Source: an uncultured Alistipes sp.
Lineage (GTDB): Bacteria > Bacteroidota > Bacteroidia > Bacteroidales > Rikenellaceae
DNA: 33,793 nt
NCBI GenBank assembly: GCA_900552955.1
Contig: USBO01000004.1
Span: 1-33,793 of the forward strand
Direction of reading: 5' to 3'
Shown here: positions 15,196 through 23,308 of the stretch, one piece after another
Position numbering within the stretch: position 1 is the stretch's first letter
Layout: every line of letters starts with the position of its first letter
The notes under the pieces: generated by a model
The model's database searches: none
Told to the model about the DNA's origin: nothing
The model's input: only the letters and a program-made list of their open reading frames with translations
Made by a program: the position numbers and the translations under genes

Positions 15196-16208
15196 ACGAT
15201 ATTCTTATTACGCACGACCACCCATACCACGATCGGAATGCCCATCAGCGCCGTGAGCGTATTGACCGGCAGCGCCAGCCGCTTCGAGCAGAGATCGCAG
15301 ATCAGCAGCATCGCCGCACCGAGCAGCATCGAAGCGGGCATCAGCACACGGTGGTCGGCACTTGCAAAGAGCATCCGCGCCAGATGTGGCACGGCCAGCC
15401 CCACGAAACCGATCGGGCCGCAGAACGCCGTCACCGTCCCCGACAGCAGCGTCGTGGCCACGAGGATCAGCATGCGCGTACGTCTCACGTTCAGCCCCAT
15501 CGTACGGGCGTAACGCTCGCCCAACAGCAGCAGGTTCAACGGTTTGAGCACGGCGAACGTCAGTCCCGCGCCCGCCGCAACGGCCGGCACGAACAACTGC
15601 AGTTGCGTGGAGGTCACATCGCCCAGCGAACCCATCGTCCAGACGACGAATGACTTAAGCGCCGCTTCATTGCTCATATACTGAAGGATTTCGACGAGCG
15701 CACCGACCGCCGAACCGAACATCATACCCAGAATCAAAATCACCATGATGTCCTTGATACGACGGCTGAGCGCCATAATCGACAGCAGAATCAGCCCCGA
15801 GCCAATCCACGCAGCACCTGCCGCGCCGACGCTCGCAAGCAGCGAATGGCCGGCGACACCCAGCAGCGGAGCGCCCAGAAGGAACAGCGCGACACCGAGG
15901 CTCGCCCCCGAGCTGATGCCCAGCACGAAAGGTCCGGCCAGCGGATTGCGGAACAAAGTCTGCATCAGCAGGCCGCCGGCCGCCAATGAGCACCCTGCCA
16001 GTACGGCGACCAGGGCTTTGATTAGCCGGATCTTCACGATGATGTCGCGTGCCGTCGGATCGCACGGCCCGCCTGTCAGCAACGACCACACCTCGCGCCA
16101 ACCGATTCCGACCGACCCCGACGTAAGATCGCACACGAAGAGCGCCACGACAACGAATGCAAGCAGCCCGAAAAGGGCGTTGCGGCGGGTTCTGGAGGCG
16201 GATTTCAC
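15192..16208 (-). CDS. ABC importer permease, FecCD/BtuC family
   Basis: The inner-membrane channel of the importer, 338 residues, within the 320-350 range of the family with its usual ten helices. Hydrophobic segments occur throughout. Family signatures are LAGCSLAAGGLLMQTLFRNP followed by LAGPFVLGISSGAS, and near the C-terminus GPIGFVGLAVPHLARML, which covers the loop that contacts the ATPase. It probably works as a homodimer with the coupled ATPase. A TATTTTTG box at 16231-16238 on the minus strand is a possible -7 element, close to the promoter region of the divergent tRNA-Pro. Confidence 0.94.
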   Translation of the reverse strand: MKSASRTRRNALFGLLAFVVVALFVCDLTSGSVGIGWREVWSLLTGGPCDPTARDIIVKIRLIKALVAVLAGCSLAAGGLLMQTLFRNPLAGPFVLGISSGASLGVALFLLGAPLLGVAGHSLLASVGAAGAAWIGSGLILLSIMALSRRIKDIMVILILGMMFGSAVGALVEILQYMSNEAALKSFVVWTMGSLGDVTSTQLQLFVPAVAAGAGLTFAVLKPLNLLLLGERYARTMGLNVRRTRMLILVATTLLSGTVTAFCGPIGFVGLAVPHLARMLFASADHRVLMPASMLLGAAMLLICDLCSKRLALPVNTLTALMGIPIVVWVVVRNKNIV

Positions 16209-16259
16209 TTTTTTACGAAAATTATTCGGACAAAAATAGCAATTATTTCAGAAAATAGT

Positions 16260-16267
16260 TATCTTTG
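16260..16267 (+). promoter_or_regulatory. -7 element of tRNA-Pro
   Basis: TATCTTTG, a full match to TAnnTTTG, about 40 nt before the tRNA. No clear -33 element at the expected distance. Confidence 0.5.
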
Positions 16268-16307
16268 CACCGCAAAACCGCTCGAAACGGTTTGCGCCAT
16301 ACACCAT

Positions 16308-16382
16308 CGGGGTGTAGCTCAGCCCGGTTAGAGTACACGTCTGGGGGGCGTGTTGTCGCAAGTTCGAATCTTGTCACCCCGA
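16308..16382 (+). tRNA. tRNA-Pro (anticodon GGG)
   Basis: A 75-nt cloverleaf. The acceptor stem CGGGGTG pairs with CACCCCG, the discriminator is A, the D-arm is GCTCAGCCCGGTTAGAGT, the anticodon stem CACGT/GCGTG holds loop CTGGGGG (anticodon GGG), and the T-arm is CAAGTTCGAATCTTG. No CCA is encoded. A perfect hairpin terminator follows 7 nt later. The stretch behind it looks accessory. Confidence 0.96.
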
Positions 16383-16389
16383 CTAACCG

Positions 16390-16426
16390 AAAATCCTTGA
16401 TATTCAATCGAATATCGAGGATTTTT
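16390..16426 (+). terminator. Terminator after tRNA-Pro
   Basis: A long stem (AAAATCCT and GATATTC against their complements, one mismatch) with loop AATC, ending in T5 then CTTTT. Confidence 0.85.
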
Positions 16427-16456
16427 CTTTTGTGGTATATAGCCGGATAAGTGGCG

Positions 16457-16475
16457 GTGGTACACAAGTGGTACA
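16457..16475 (+). repeat. Direct repeat GTGGTACA x2
   Basis: GTGGTACA at 16457-16464 and again at 16468-16475, spaced 11 bp start to start, 75 bp behind the tRNA-Pro 3' end. Such repeats next to a tRNA can be binding sites of an integrase; no integrase gene is in the window. Confidence 0.4.
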
Positions 16476-16598
16476 TAAATGGTCGCTATCCGAAAATTTC
16501 AATTTCAGTCGTTAAGTATTTGGTTGTTGGGTGGTTGCTGTATTTGGGCCTATACAGTTGTTCCCAACAGGCGGATAATGATTTTATCGAGTTCCCGA

Positions 16599-17216
16599 CT
16601 ACATGAGCCGTAATCGCATCGCAGTATCTTCTGTTCCGACGAAACAAAACGACCTGCCGCAAACCGGCAGGTCGAAACAACTAAGAGCGGCTACATCCAT
16701 TGCGGCATTTCGAGTCTTCCTCACCCAGCGTGATGCAATGTATTTTTTCGGTTTGTAATAATAAGTGCGGAAGAGTATCGGGGCTGAGAAAGGATCGCGG
16801 GTCATACCCGCCACACGCAGCCTCACGACATCGCTGCCACATTCATCGGCGATTGGCAGCGTCCGTTCCTGCATTTCGTCCACAAAGTCATAACGGTGAG
16901 CTTCAAGGCGTTCAGGATTATGGACTCGAAAGACACAGCATAATCCATCGCCCATACGCACGGGGGAAGTGACCGCTATGAGTATGGGCAAGCCCCTCCT
17001 ACCCAAAAAAGCAGTCACCGACACGCATCCTACGAAGCCTATCGGGAACACCGCACCATAAACCCAAAACTCACAGCACTCGGCCGTCCGGCACCCGACG
17101 GCAAGCTCCCACCCCATTGTATCGAAAAAGGCGGTTCGTCCCGAGCCCCGTCCACGGAGCGCAGACCGCCGGTTCGACGGTGCGTAAACAACCGTTTCCT
17201 CGGTCAAAACATGCAA
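16599..17216 (-). CDS. Doubtful hypothetical gene, possibly frameshifted
   Basis: A 205-codon frame with no family I recognise. The middle (about 90-165) looks like coding sequence by codon choice: PERLEAHRYDFVDEMQER, then VVRLRVAGMTRDPF and FRTYYYKPKKYIASRW. The first 40 residues and the Cys-rich tail look less convincing. The tail runs across a strong hairpin with a T-rich flank (16651-16673), while a different minus frame (offset by two) stops at 16681-16683, 8 nt before that hairpin, which suggests the true gene end is there and the frame is broken or I have the wrong one. GC is lower than in the flanking operons. It could be a remnant of a transferred element. Confidence 0.3.
   Translation of the reverse strand: MHVLTEETVVYAPSNRRSALRGRGSGRTAFFDTMGWELAVGCRTAECCEFWVYGAVFPIGFVGCVSVTAFLGRRGLPILIAVTSPVRMGDGLCCVFRVHNPERLEAHRYDFVDEMQERTLPIADECGSDVVRLRVAGMTRDPFSAPILFRTYYYKPKKYIASRWVRKTRNAAMDVAALSCFDLPVCGRSFCFVGTEDTAMRLRLM
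16651..16673 (-). terminator. Hairpin terminator, minus strand
   Basis: The arms 16651-16659 and 16665-16673 pair perfectly (9 bp, loop of 5). On the minus strand it is followed by GTTTTGTTTCG. It lies inside the tail of the doubtful frame 16599-17216. Confidence 0.65.
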
Positions 17217-17331
17217 TATGCATAAAATTTATTGGCAATTTAAAATTTCATCCACCAACTCTGGGTGTCTTGCTTGTTTCGAAGTACCGGATTTCGGAAA
17301 TTTATATGAGCAAATCATAAATTTCCATCCT

Positions 17332-17610
17332 ATGATTAACAAAAAAGATCGCTTGAGCTATCTCATGCTCGCACAACTCGTTCAGCAATACGCAGCGCCG
17401 CACGTTCGCGAAGGTAAACTTTCGCTCTGGCAAATCTTTATCAATCACGTGCATGACAAGGTTCCCGTCACCCTGAACACCTTCCGGAAGATGATGAAGG
17501 AGGACGTTTCGGATCTCGACGCAAAAATCGAAGCACAGCGAAGACGGCTGGAGGAACAGCACGACAAAATGCTGGAGAAGAAACGTCGCAATCGTATCCG
17601 AAAGAAGTAG
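17332..17610 (+). CDS. Small coiled-coil protein of unknown function
   Basis: A 92-residue basic protein. The first 60 residues look like a helical domain (RLSYLMLAQLVQQYAAPHV, then LSLWQIFINHVHDKVPVTL and TFRKMMKEDVSD), and the last 30 form a charged coiled coil ending in a Lys/Arg tail (KKRRNRIRKK). The small helical part with a following basic tail resembles a nucleic-acid-binding protein, but this is impression only. The start ATG at 17332 is chosen over an in-frame ATG at 17218, which would add 38 unlikely residues encoded by AT-rich leader. It stands alone in the lower-GC stretch between tRNA-Pro and the MFS gene. Confidence 0.6.
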   Translation: MINKKDRLSYLMLAQLVQQYAAPHVREGKLSLWQIFINHVHDKVPVTLNTFRKMMKEDVSDLDAKIEAQRRRLEEQHDKMLEKKRRNRIRKK

Positions 17611-17724
17611 ACCGGCATCCCGCCATTGCGCCGCTTGCCACTCGCAGGACATTCCCGCCTCGATCACGCCCTGCGACCGGAGGTTCGTGCGCCCGGCACG
17701 GCCCGCAGAGCGCACGTCAACGCA

Positions 17725-17760
17725 AACCAGCCGGAACAGCGCATGCTGTTCCGGCTGGTT
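17725..17760. terminator. Terminator between the small gene and the MFS gene
   Basis: The arms 17725-17739 and 17746-17760 pair perfectly (15 bp) around CGCATG. The flanks are TTTGCG on the minus side and CGAT on the plus side, so it most likely ends the minus-strand MFS unit and perhaps the plus-strand gene as well. Confidence 0.75.
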
Positions 17761-17801
17761 CGATAAGGCACCGTGCGGGACGATGCGATCAGGCGGCCCT
17801 C

Positions 17802-19253
17802 CTACTTGGCGTCGGCGGACTCGTGCTCGTAGCCGTCGGCTTTGGTATTCCACAGCGTCGCCATCGTCACCAGACCAAGCAGGGCGATAAGGATCATGAT
17901 GCGGAAAACACCCTCCCAGCCGAAGGCCGGATTGTCGGCGATCTTACCGAAGACGAAGCCCGAAATGATAGGGCTGAGGTAGCTCACGAAACCGATGATG
18001 CCGTTGGCCGACGAAGCGCCGCGCCGCGTCACCTGGTTCGACGCGATCACGCCGATGAGCGCCTGCGGGCCGTAGAGGAAGAATCCGGCGCACGCCAGGA
18101 CGAACAGCAGCACGACCGGACTGGTCGAAGCGGGCAGGAAGCAGAAGATCGAGATGAAGACGATGACGCCCAGCATACAGAAGACGCACGTACGCTGCGC
18201 ACGCCCCTTGAACAGGCGGTCGGAGATGACGCCCGACGCCAGCATGCCGATGATGCCGAACACCTCGAAGATTGCCACCGTCCACGCCGACATCTCGGGC
18301 GACAGGCTGCGGCTCTCCTGCAGGAACGACGGGCCCCAGTCCAGGACTGCCATGCGCACGATGTAGACGAAGAAATCCCCGAGCGCAAGAATCCATACGA
18401 TAGGATTCTTGATGACCCGATCGATCAGGAACCGTCGGTGATCGCGGCGTTCGTCCTCGCTCTTTTCGATCTTATGGCCGGTGCCGCCCAACTCGGGGAG
18501 ACCCACCGATTTGGGCGTGTCGCGCAGCGTGACGATGATGAAGATCACACCCAGCACGGCGATCAGCGCCGGAATCCAGAACGTCCACTGCCACGCGCCC
18601 ACGTGCTGCAGGGCATTGGTCAGGCGTTCGGCACTGGCACCTTCGCCCAGATTGGCCGTGATGCGGGCCACCATCTCGGGATCGGCGCTGCGGTCGACAC
18701 CCGTGTGGCCCATGATGTAGCCGCACAGCAGCGCCGCGATGAAGGCGCCGATCGAGTGCGACGTATTCCAGATCGACATCTTCGTGGCCAACTCGTGGGG
18801 CGGCACCCAATGGGTGATGAGCCGGTTGCACGGCGGAAATCCGCACCCCTGGAAGATGTTGTTGACGATCAGCAGCACCGTGAAGAACGCCACCAGCACG
18901 TAGGTGAAGCGCTCGCCGTAGTCGGCGCCCACATACCATGCACAGACGATCGCACCGGCGCCGAACAGCAGGTTCGCCACGGCGCTCACCGCCAGACCCG
19001 TCACCATGTGCCAGCGGCCGTTGATCCAGTCGGCGAGGAAGCCGTTGACCAGCTTCGAGATGCCGTAGATCAGACTCACGACGGCGATGATGGCGCCGAA
19101 CGTCGTTTTGGAGATGCCGTACTCGGCCGTGAGGCCGGGGATGGCGAATGAAAAGTTCTTGCGGACGAAGTAGAAGATGGCATATCCGACCATCGTCCCG
19201 ATGATCGTCCGCCACTGCCAGTATTTGAAACGTTTGGTTTGTTCCGGAGTCAT
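17802..19253 (-). CDS. MFS transporter, organophosphate:phosphate antiporter type (GlpT/UhpT-like)
   Basis: An inner-membrane exchanger of a phosphorylated compound for inorganic phosphate. The 483 residues show twelve hydrophobic segments in two halves. Features of the OPA family are the long N-terminal cytoplasmic start RFKYWQWRTIIG with YFVRKNFSFAIPGL, the loop 2-3 motif LADWINGRWHMV, and FQGCGFPPCNRLITHW in the following helix pair. A central linker (about residues 245-275, charged, KIEKSEDERRDHRR) separates the halves. The gene starts 12 bp after the glycerol-1-phosphate-dehydrogenase-like gene, so the two are co-transcribed, and the likely cargo is a polyol phosphate such as glycerol phosphate. 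The exact substrate is inference. Confidence 0.88.
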   Translation of the reverse strand: MTPEQTKRFKYWQWRTIIGTMVGYAIFYFVRKNFSFAIPGLTAEYGISKTTFGAIIAVVSLIYGISKLVNGFLADWINGRWHMVTGLAVSAVANLLFGAGAIVCAWYVGADYGERFTYVLVAFFTVLLIVNNIFQGCGFPPCNRLITHWVPPHELATKMSIWNTSHSIGAFIAALLCGYIMGHTGVDRSADPEMVARITANLGEGASAERLTNALQHVGAWQWTFWIPALIAVLGVIFIIVTLRDTPKSVGLPELGGTGHKIEKSEDERRDHRRFLIDRVIKNPIVWILALGDFFVYIVRMAVLDWGPSFLQESRSLSPEMSAWTVAIFEVFGIIGMLASGVISDRLFKGRAQRTCVFCMLGVIVFISIFCFLPASTSPVVLLFVLACAGFFLYGPQALIGVIASNQVTRRGASSANGIIGFVSYLSPIISGFVFGKIADNPAFGWEGVFRIMILIALLGLVTMATLWNTKADGYEHESADAK

Positions 19254-19265
19254 AAAGCCGGCCGT

Positions 19266-20609
19266 TTAAGCAATTTCCCATGCGCCGCCCTTGCCGAAGA
19301 CACGGGCGACCAATTCATCGTAAATCCCTGCGCGTTTCGCAAGGTCGAGCAGGTTGATGCGCCAGCGAAGCAACTGTGCGAAGTCGACCATGCCGCGCAG
19401 CTGCGCGCGCGAGACGCCGATCTGCTCGGGGTCGGTCGGCGCACCGGCCGCAGCGAACAGCGCACGCATCCGCTCGAACGAGTAGCACTGGGCCTGCAAC
19501 TTGGCTTTGAAGGCCGGCCAGTTCTCCCTGACGCGCGTGAGCTGCACGCGCACCGTCTCGGCGTCGTTCCACTTCTTGGTGATCTCGGTGTAGCCCAGCT
19601 CCGGCACCGGAAAGTCGCGGAACAGATCGAGCGCACGCCGCTGCTCCTGCTCCAGCGTGGGCCACGCAGCCACGCAGGCGTCGACGTCGAGCGTCGAGAG
19701 ATCCATCTTGAAAAACTCGTCGAAGAAGGCGCACATCGTCAGCGTCCCGATCGCCACCTGAAACCCGTGCGACTGGAACCTGCCGTTATGGCGATGCTCC
19801 GTCATATCGAGAACGTGACTGAACAGATGCTCGGTGCACGACGCCGGACGGCTCGACTTGGCCACCTGCATCGCAATGCCGCTGAGTGTCAGACCGGCGA
19901 AGAGCGCGGCGATCGCATCGGGCTTGCCGGCCGCCACCCCCTCGGGATCGGCGATCATCGCACCCAGATCGTTCATGAAGACGTTCCACGCCGCGGGAAT
20001 GATCGGCTCCGTACCGAACAGGTCGGCGATCATCCACTCGGCACCGGCCGGAATCTTGGCCGCCAGATCGGCGTAGCCCGCCGCCGTCATCTCCTTCGGT
20101 GCGGCGGCCAGCACCCCCACGTCGGCCAGAATCACCCGCGGGGCGCGGGTCTCGACGTTAAGCTTGGCCCCGTCGCGCGTGACGACCGCACCCGACGACG
20201 AATAGCCGTCGACCGACGCTGCCGTGGCCACGCAGAGGTACGACTGGTCGTGATGGAACGAGGCGAGTTTGCAGAGGTCGTTGATGACGCCCGAGCCCAC
20301 GGCGACAATGACGGCGCCCGTGCGGTCGAGCGCTTCGTCGATCCGCTCGACATAGGGATAGTCGGCGTGGAACTCCTCCTCTTCGAAGAGAAACCGCTCG
20401 CAGGGCACGCCCGCTTCGCGCATGTGGGCGTCGACGGCTTCGCCGGCGGCCTTCCACGTATTGTTATCGGCGACGATCAGGGCCTTCCGATCGGGAAAAT
20501 GCTCCCGAAAAAGCGCAGGGGCACGATGCAGAACGCCCTCGCCGAGTTCGAATGCTTTCGTATCGGTTGCGATTCTCAAAGCATCGAGAATACATTGCGT
20601 ATTGTTCAT
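19266..20609 (-). CDS. sn-glycerol-1-phosphate dehydrogenase-like protein (EgsA/AraM family)
   Basis: A cytoplasmic NAD(P)-dependent, metal-dependent dehydrogenase of the iron-containing alcohol dehydrogenase superfamily, acting between dihydroxyacetone phosphate and glycerol 1-phosphate, or on a related polyol phosphate. The 447 residues carry the nucleotide motif GSGVIND (105-111), the family motif VDGYSSSGA (133-141), and the expected metal ligands D181 (AGYADLAAK), a histidine in EHLFSH (likely H265) and H281 (SHGFQ). The C-terminal ~120 residues are all helical and longer than in the minimal archaeal enzymes. It is first in a two-gene unit with the OPA transporter and has a good promoter. 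AraM-like proteins are also found in sugar operons, so the natural substrate may not be glycerol 1-phosphate. Confidence 0.85.
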   Translation of the reverse strand: MNNTQCILDALRIATDTKAFELGEGVLHRAPALFREHFPDRKALIVADNNTWKAAGEAVDAHMREAGVPCERFLFEEEEFHADYPYVERIDEALDRTGAVIVAVGSGVINDLCKLASFHHDQSYLCVATAASVDGYSSSGAVVTRDGAKLNVETRAPRVILADVGVLAAAPKEMTAAGYADLAAKIPAGAEWMIADLFGTEPIIPAAWNVFMNDLGAMIADPEGVAAGKPDAIAALFAGLTLSGIAMQVAKSSRPASCTEHLFSHVLDMTEHRHNGRFQSHGFQVAIGTLTMCAFFDEFFKMDLSTLDVDACVAAWPTLEQEQRRALDLFRDFPVPELGYTEITKKWNDAETVRVQLTRVRENWPAFKAKLQAQCYSFERMRALFAAAGAPTDPEQIGVSRAQLRGMVDFAQLLRWRINLLDLAKRAGIYDELVARVFGKGGAWEIA

Positions 20610-20645
20610 TCGATTTAAGAGTTAGTAATTGATCCTTTCGATCTA

Positions 20646-20676
20646 CAAAGGTACAAAAACCGCTTGGAATCGCAAG
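20646..20676 (-). promoter_or_regulatory. Promoter of the egsA-like/MFS unit
   Basis: On the minus strand CTTG (20673-20676), 19 nt, TACCTTTG (20646-20653). The leader is about 30 nt. Confidence 0.65.
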
Positions 20677-21024
20677 ATTTCAGGCATGTTTTTCCATTTT
20701 TCTCTCTGCCGGACCCGACTTCGCACCCACTGCGACCGCTGGGACGGGGTTGTCGCAACGGTACGGAAACGATCGCATCCGACAGATCCGGCACCGAAAC
20801 CGCAACGATTCGTAATTCAGCCCGAATGACATTTCGGTTTCATTCCGATTTCGTAAAATCCTCCTTTCCGCACTCCTCACCCCTCGCGCCCGTCCGCTCC
20901 TCCGCAGGCAACCGCTCCGCCGCTCGCTTCCGTCCCGCCCGTCGGGGGAAACAACCTTGTGCCTGGCGTCTTATGCCGAGGAAATGCCATCCGCAAGGGA
21001 GCGCTTCGATTTTTCGAGGAAATA
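20677..21024. other. Divergent intergenic region of the polyol-phosphate locus
   Basis: With both flanking promoters, the divergent gap spans 20610-21194 (585 bp). The centre holds no frame with coding character. It contains GTTTCATTCCGATTTCG (20837-20853), which recurs with one change near 31159. The distance between the two promoters leaves room for a shared regulator to bind, but no clear inverted repeat was found. Confidence 0.4.
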
Positions 21025-21056
21025 GTTGCATCTTTAAAAGTTTAGTCCTACATTTG
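21025..21056 (+). promoter_or_regulatory. Promoter of the gatD-like gene
   Basis: GTTG (21025-21028), 20 nt, TACATTTG (21049-21056). The -7 box is exact. The leader to the ATG is about 130 nt, longer than for neighbouring genes. Confidence 0.65.
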
Positions 21057-21194
21057 CAAAAGAAATCGAAAGGATTAGAACCAAAACGAAATCATCCATT
21101 CGACGATACACAGGCCCGAAACCGGATCCGGGCGACCACCGGCGCAACGGCTCGCAACGAAAGAGAAACGTCATACCCGAATAATGATAAACAG

Positions 21195-22235
21195 ATGGAA
21201 ACAACGATGAAAGCGCTCAATCTCCACGCCGTGGGCGATCTGCGTTACGAGGAGGTGCCGATGCCGGTGCGTCGGGCGGGCGAAGTGCTGCTCAAAGTGC
21301 ACGCCTGCGGAATCTGCGGAAGCGACCTCCCGCGCGTCTTCTCCAAAGGAACTTACCACTTCCCGACGATCCCGGGACACGAATTCGCCGGCGAGATCGT
21401 CGAGGCCGACGATCCGTCGCTCGTCGGCCGTCGCGCCGCGGTCTTCCCGCTGCTGCCGTGCCGCCGTTGCGAAGCCTGCCAGGTGGGCGAATACGCCCAG
21501 TGCAGCGACTACGACTACTACGGCTCGCGGCGCGACGGTGCCTTCGCCGAATACATCGCCGTGAAAGAGTGGAATCTGATCTTTTTCGACGACACGCTCT
21601 CCTACGAGGAGGCCGCGATGTGCGAACCGGCCGCCGTGGCGCTCCACGCCATCCGGCAGGCATCGGTCGGCATCGGACAGACCGTCGCCATCTTCGGCGC
21701 AGGCCCGATCGGGATCATGCTGGGGCTGTGGGCCCGCACGGCCGGCGCCTTCCGCGTCATCCTGTGCGACATCGACCCCACGAAGGTCGAATTCGCCCGC
21801 GCGCAGGGCTTCGATGCCGTGAATTCGCGCCAGAGCGATCCCGTGGAGTTCATCCGCACGCTCACCGACGGCCGCGGGGCCGACGCCTGCATCGAAGGCG
21901 CGGGGGTTGCGCAAACGTGGGAGCAGGCCCTCAAAGCGGTCAGAAGCTTCGGCACGGTCGTCTCGATGGGCAACCCCGCAGGCGACATGACCCTCACGCA
22001 GAAGGGCTACTGGGAGATTCTGCGCAAGCAGCTCACGCTGAAAGGGACATGGAACAGCAGCTACAACGACTCGTGCAACGAGTGGCGCACGGCGCTCGAG
22101 GCCATCGCCTCGCACCGCATCGACGTGCGTCCGCTCATCTCGCACCGCTTCCCGCTCGCGGAGGCCGACAAGGCGTTCGGGGTGATGCGCGAGCGTAAGG
22201 AGTTCTTCAATAAAGTCATGTTCGTCAACCGATAG
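21195..22235 (+). CDS. Zinc-dependent alcohol dehydrogenase, galactitol-1-phosphate 5-dehydrogenase-like
   Basis: A medium-chain dehydrogenase that by its closest match (GatD) would oxidise galactitol 1-phosphate or a similar polyol phosphate with NAD. In the 346-residue product the catalytic zinc site is C41 (GICGSD), H62 and E63 (GHEF); the structural zinc cysteines are 89, 92, 95 and 103 (LPCRRCEACQVGEYAQC). SDLPRVFSKG and DYDYYGSRRDGAFAEYI are close to E. coli GatD. The Rossmann motif is GAGPIG (168-173). A second ATG 12 bp later (21207) matches the usual family N-terminus MKALN and may be the true start. The aldolase gene follows after 202 bp. Confidence 0.87.
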   Translation: METTMKALNLHAVGDLRYEEVPMPVRRAGEVLLKVHACGICGSDLPRVFSKGTYHFPTIPGHEFAGEIVEADDPSLVGRRAAVFPLLPCRRCEACQVGEYAQCSDYDYYGSRRDGAFAEYIAVKEWNLIFFDDTLSYEEAAMCEPAAVALHAIRQASVGIGQTVAIFGAGPIGIMLGLWARTAGAFRVILCDIDPTKVEFARAQGFDAVNSRQSDPVEFIRTLTDGRGADACIEGAGVAQTWEQALKAVRSFGTVVSMGNPAGDMTLTQKGYWEILRKQLTLKGTWNSSYNDSCNEWRTALEAIASHRIDVRPLISHRFPLAEADKAFGVMRERKEFFNKVMFVNR

Positions 22236-22437
22236 AAGCACCCGCCGACCGAATCCGATGCAGCCCGTTCATGCCGAAGAGCGCAAACCTCCGGCAGCCT
22301 CCGTGGCCCCGACGCGCGAAACCGGGATCCGCCGTGCGGCAAAGCACCCCGCGGCGACGATGCCGGAATGCACCGGAAACGGCGCGGCCGACGCTTTCCT
22401 GACTTCCGATCCGGTCCGGCCCATATAAACCCTTGTT

Positions 22438-23265
22438 ATGACAGTAAAAGAACTACTGGACAAATGCAGGCACGAGCGAACAGCCGTGCTGGCGACCAAC
22501 TTCTATAATTTCGAGACCCTTACGGCCGTCATGCAGGCCGCACAGCGGGTGCAGGCCCCCGTGCTGCTGCAGCTCACGCGCAGCTCGATCGACTACATGG
22601 GCCTCGAACAGGCCGTCGCCATGGGCCGTCGTGCGATCGCCGACTACGGCGTCGAGGGGTGGATTCACCTCGATCACGGCGGGTCGGTCGAACTCGTCGC
22701 GCGGTGCCTCGACGCCGGCTTCGACTCGGTGATGATCGACGCCAGCGAATGCCCGTTCGAGGAGAACGTCGCCACGACACGGCGCGTGGTGGAACTCGCA
22801 CAGCCCTACGGCGCGAACGTCGAAGCGGAACTGGGCTACGTCGCCAAGCTGGGACAGACGCAGGGCGGCGGCTTCACGACGCCCGACGAAGCCGCGCGGT
22901 TCGTCGAAGCGACGGGCGTCGACGCCCTGGCCGTCTCCATCGGTTCGGCGCACGGGTTTTACAAGCAGGCTCCGAAGCTCGACATCGAACGACTGGCGCA
23001 GATTCGGGCCGCCACCGACGTAGCGCTGGTCCTGCACGGCAGTTCGGGCATCCCGCACGAGATGGTGCGCGAAGCGATCGCCAACGGTATCGTCAAAGTC
23101 AACCTGGCCACCGAGATCAAGGACAACTTCATGCGGGCGCTCAAGGAGGCTCTGCTCACAAGCGACGAGATCGACCTGCGCAAGGTCTTCCCCCGCGCCA
23201 TCGCGCCGGTCGTCGAACTGCTGTGCGAGAAATACCGCATGGCGGGAAGCACCGGCGAACGGTAA
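22438..23265 (+). CDS. Class II ketose-bisphosphate aldolase (GatY/KbaY/FbaA type)
   Basis: Cleaves a ketose 1,6-bisphosphate, either tagatose or fructose, to dihydroxyacetone phosphate and glyceraldehyde 3-phosphate. The 275 residues have the class II zinc sites: HLDHG (77-81, catalytic D79, zinc H80), E131 in EAELGYV, H172 in GSAHGFYK, and H200 in LHGSSGIP; the phosphate-binding end is KVNLATEIK. The length fits the GatY/KbaY group (about 284) and is shorter than E. coli FbaA (359). Next to the GatD-like gene, tagatose bisphosphate is the attractive guess. Because the 202-bp gap before it shows no promoter that I trust, co-transcription is likely. A strong hairpin follows. Confidence 0.88.
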   Translation: MTVKELLDKCRHERTAVLATNFYNFETLTAVMQAAQRVQAPVLLQLTRSSIDYMGLEQAVAMGRRAIADYGVEGWIHLDHGGSVELVARCLDAGFDSVMIDASECPFEENVATTRRVVELAQPYGANVEAELGYVAKLGQTQGGGFTTPDEAARFVEATGVDALAVSIGSAHGFYKQAPKLDIERLAQIRAATDVALVLHGSSGIPHEMVREAIANGIVKVNLATEIKDNFMRALKEALLTSDEIDLRKVFPRAIAPVVELLCEKYRMAGSTGER

Positions 23266-23308
23266 CCCCTTCCCGCACGGGCTCCGTTCGGTGCTGCCCG
23301 TCAAACGA

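Noticed and set aside
16243..16476. Minus-strand frame of 77 codons with GVTRFELATTRPPDVYSNRA
   Set aside because: It is the antisense of tRNA-Pro and its terminator, a well-known false protein in annotations.
20664..21194. Long N-terminal extension of the gatD-like frame
   Set aside because: It includes the promoter and has no coding character; GatD homology begins at MKALN.
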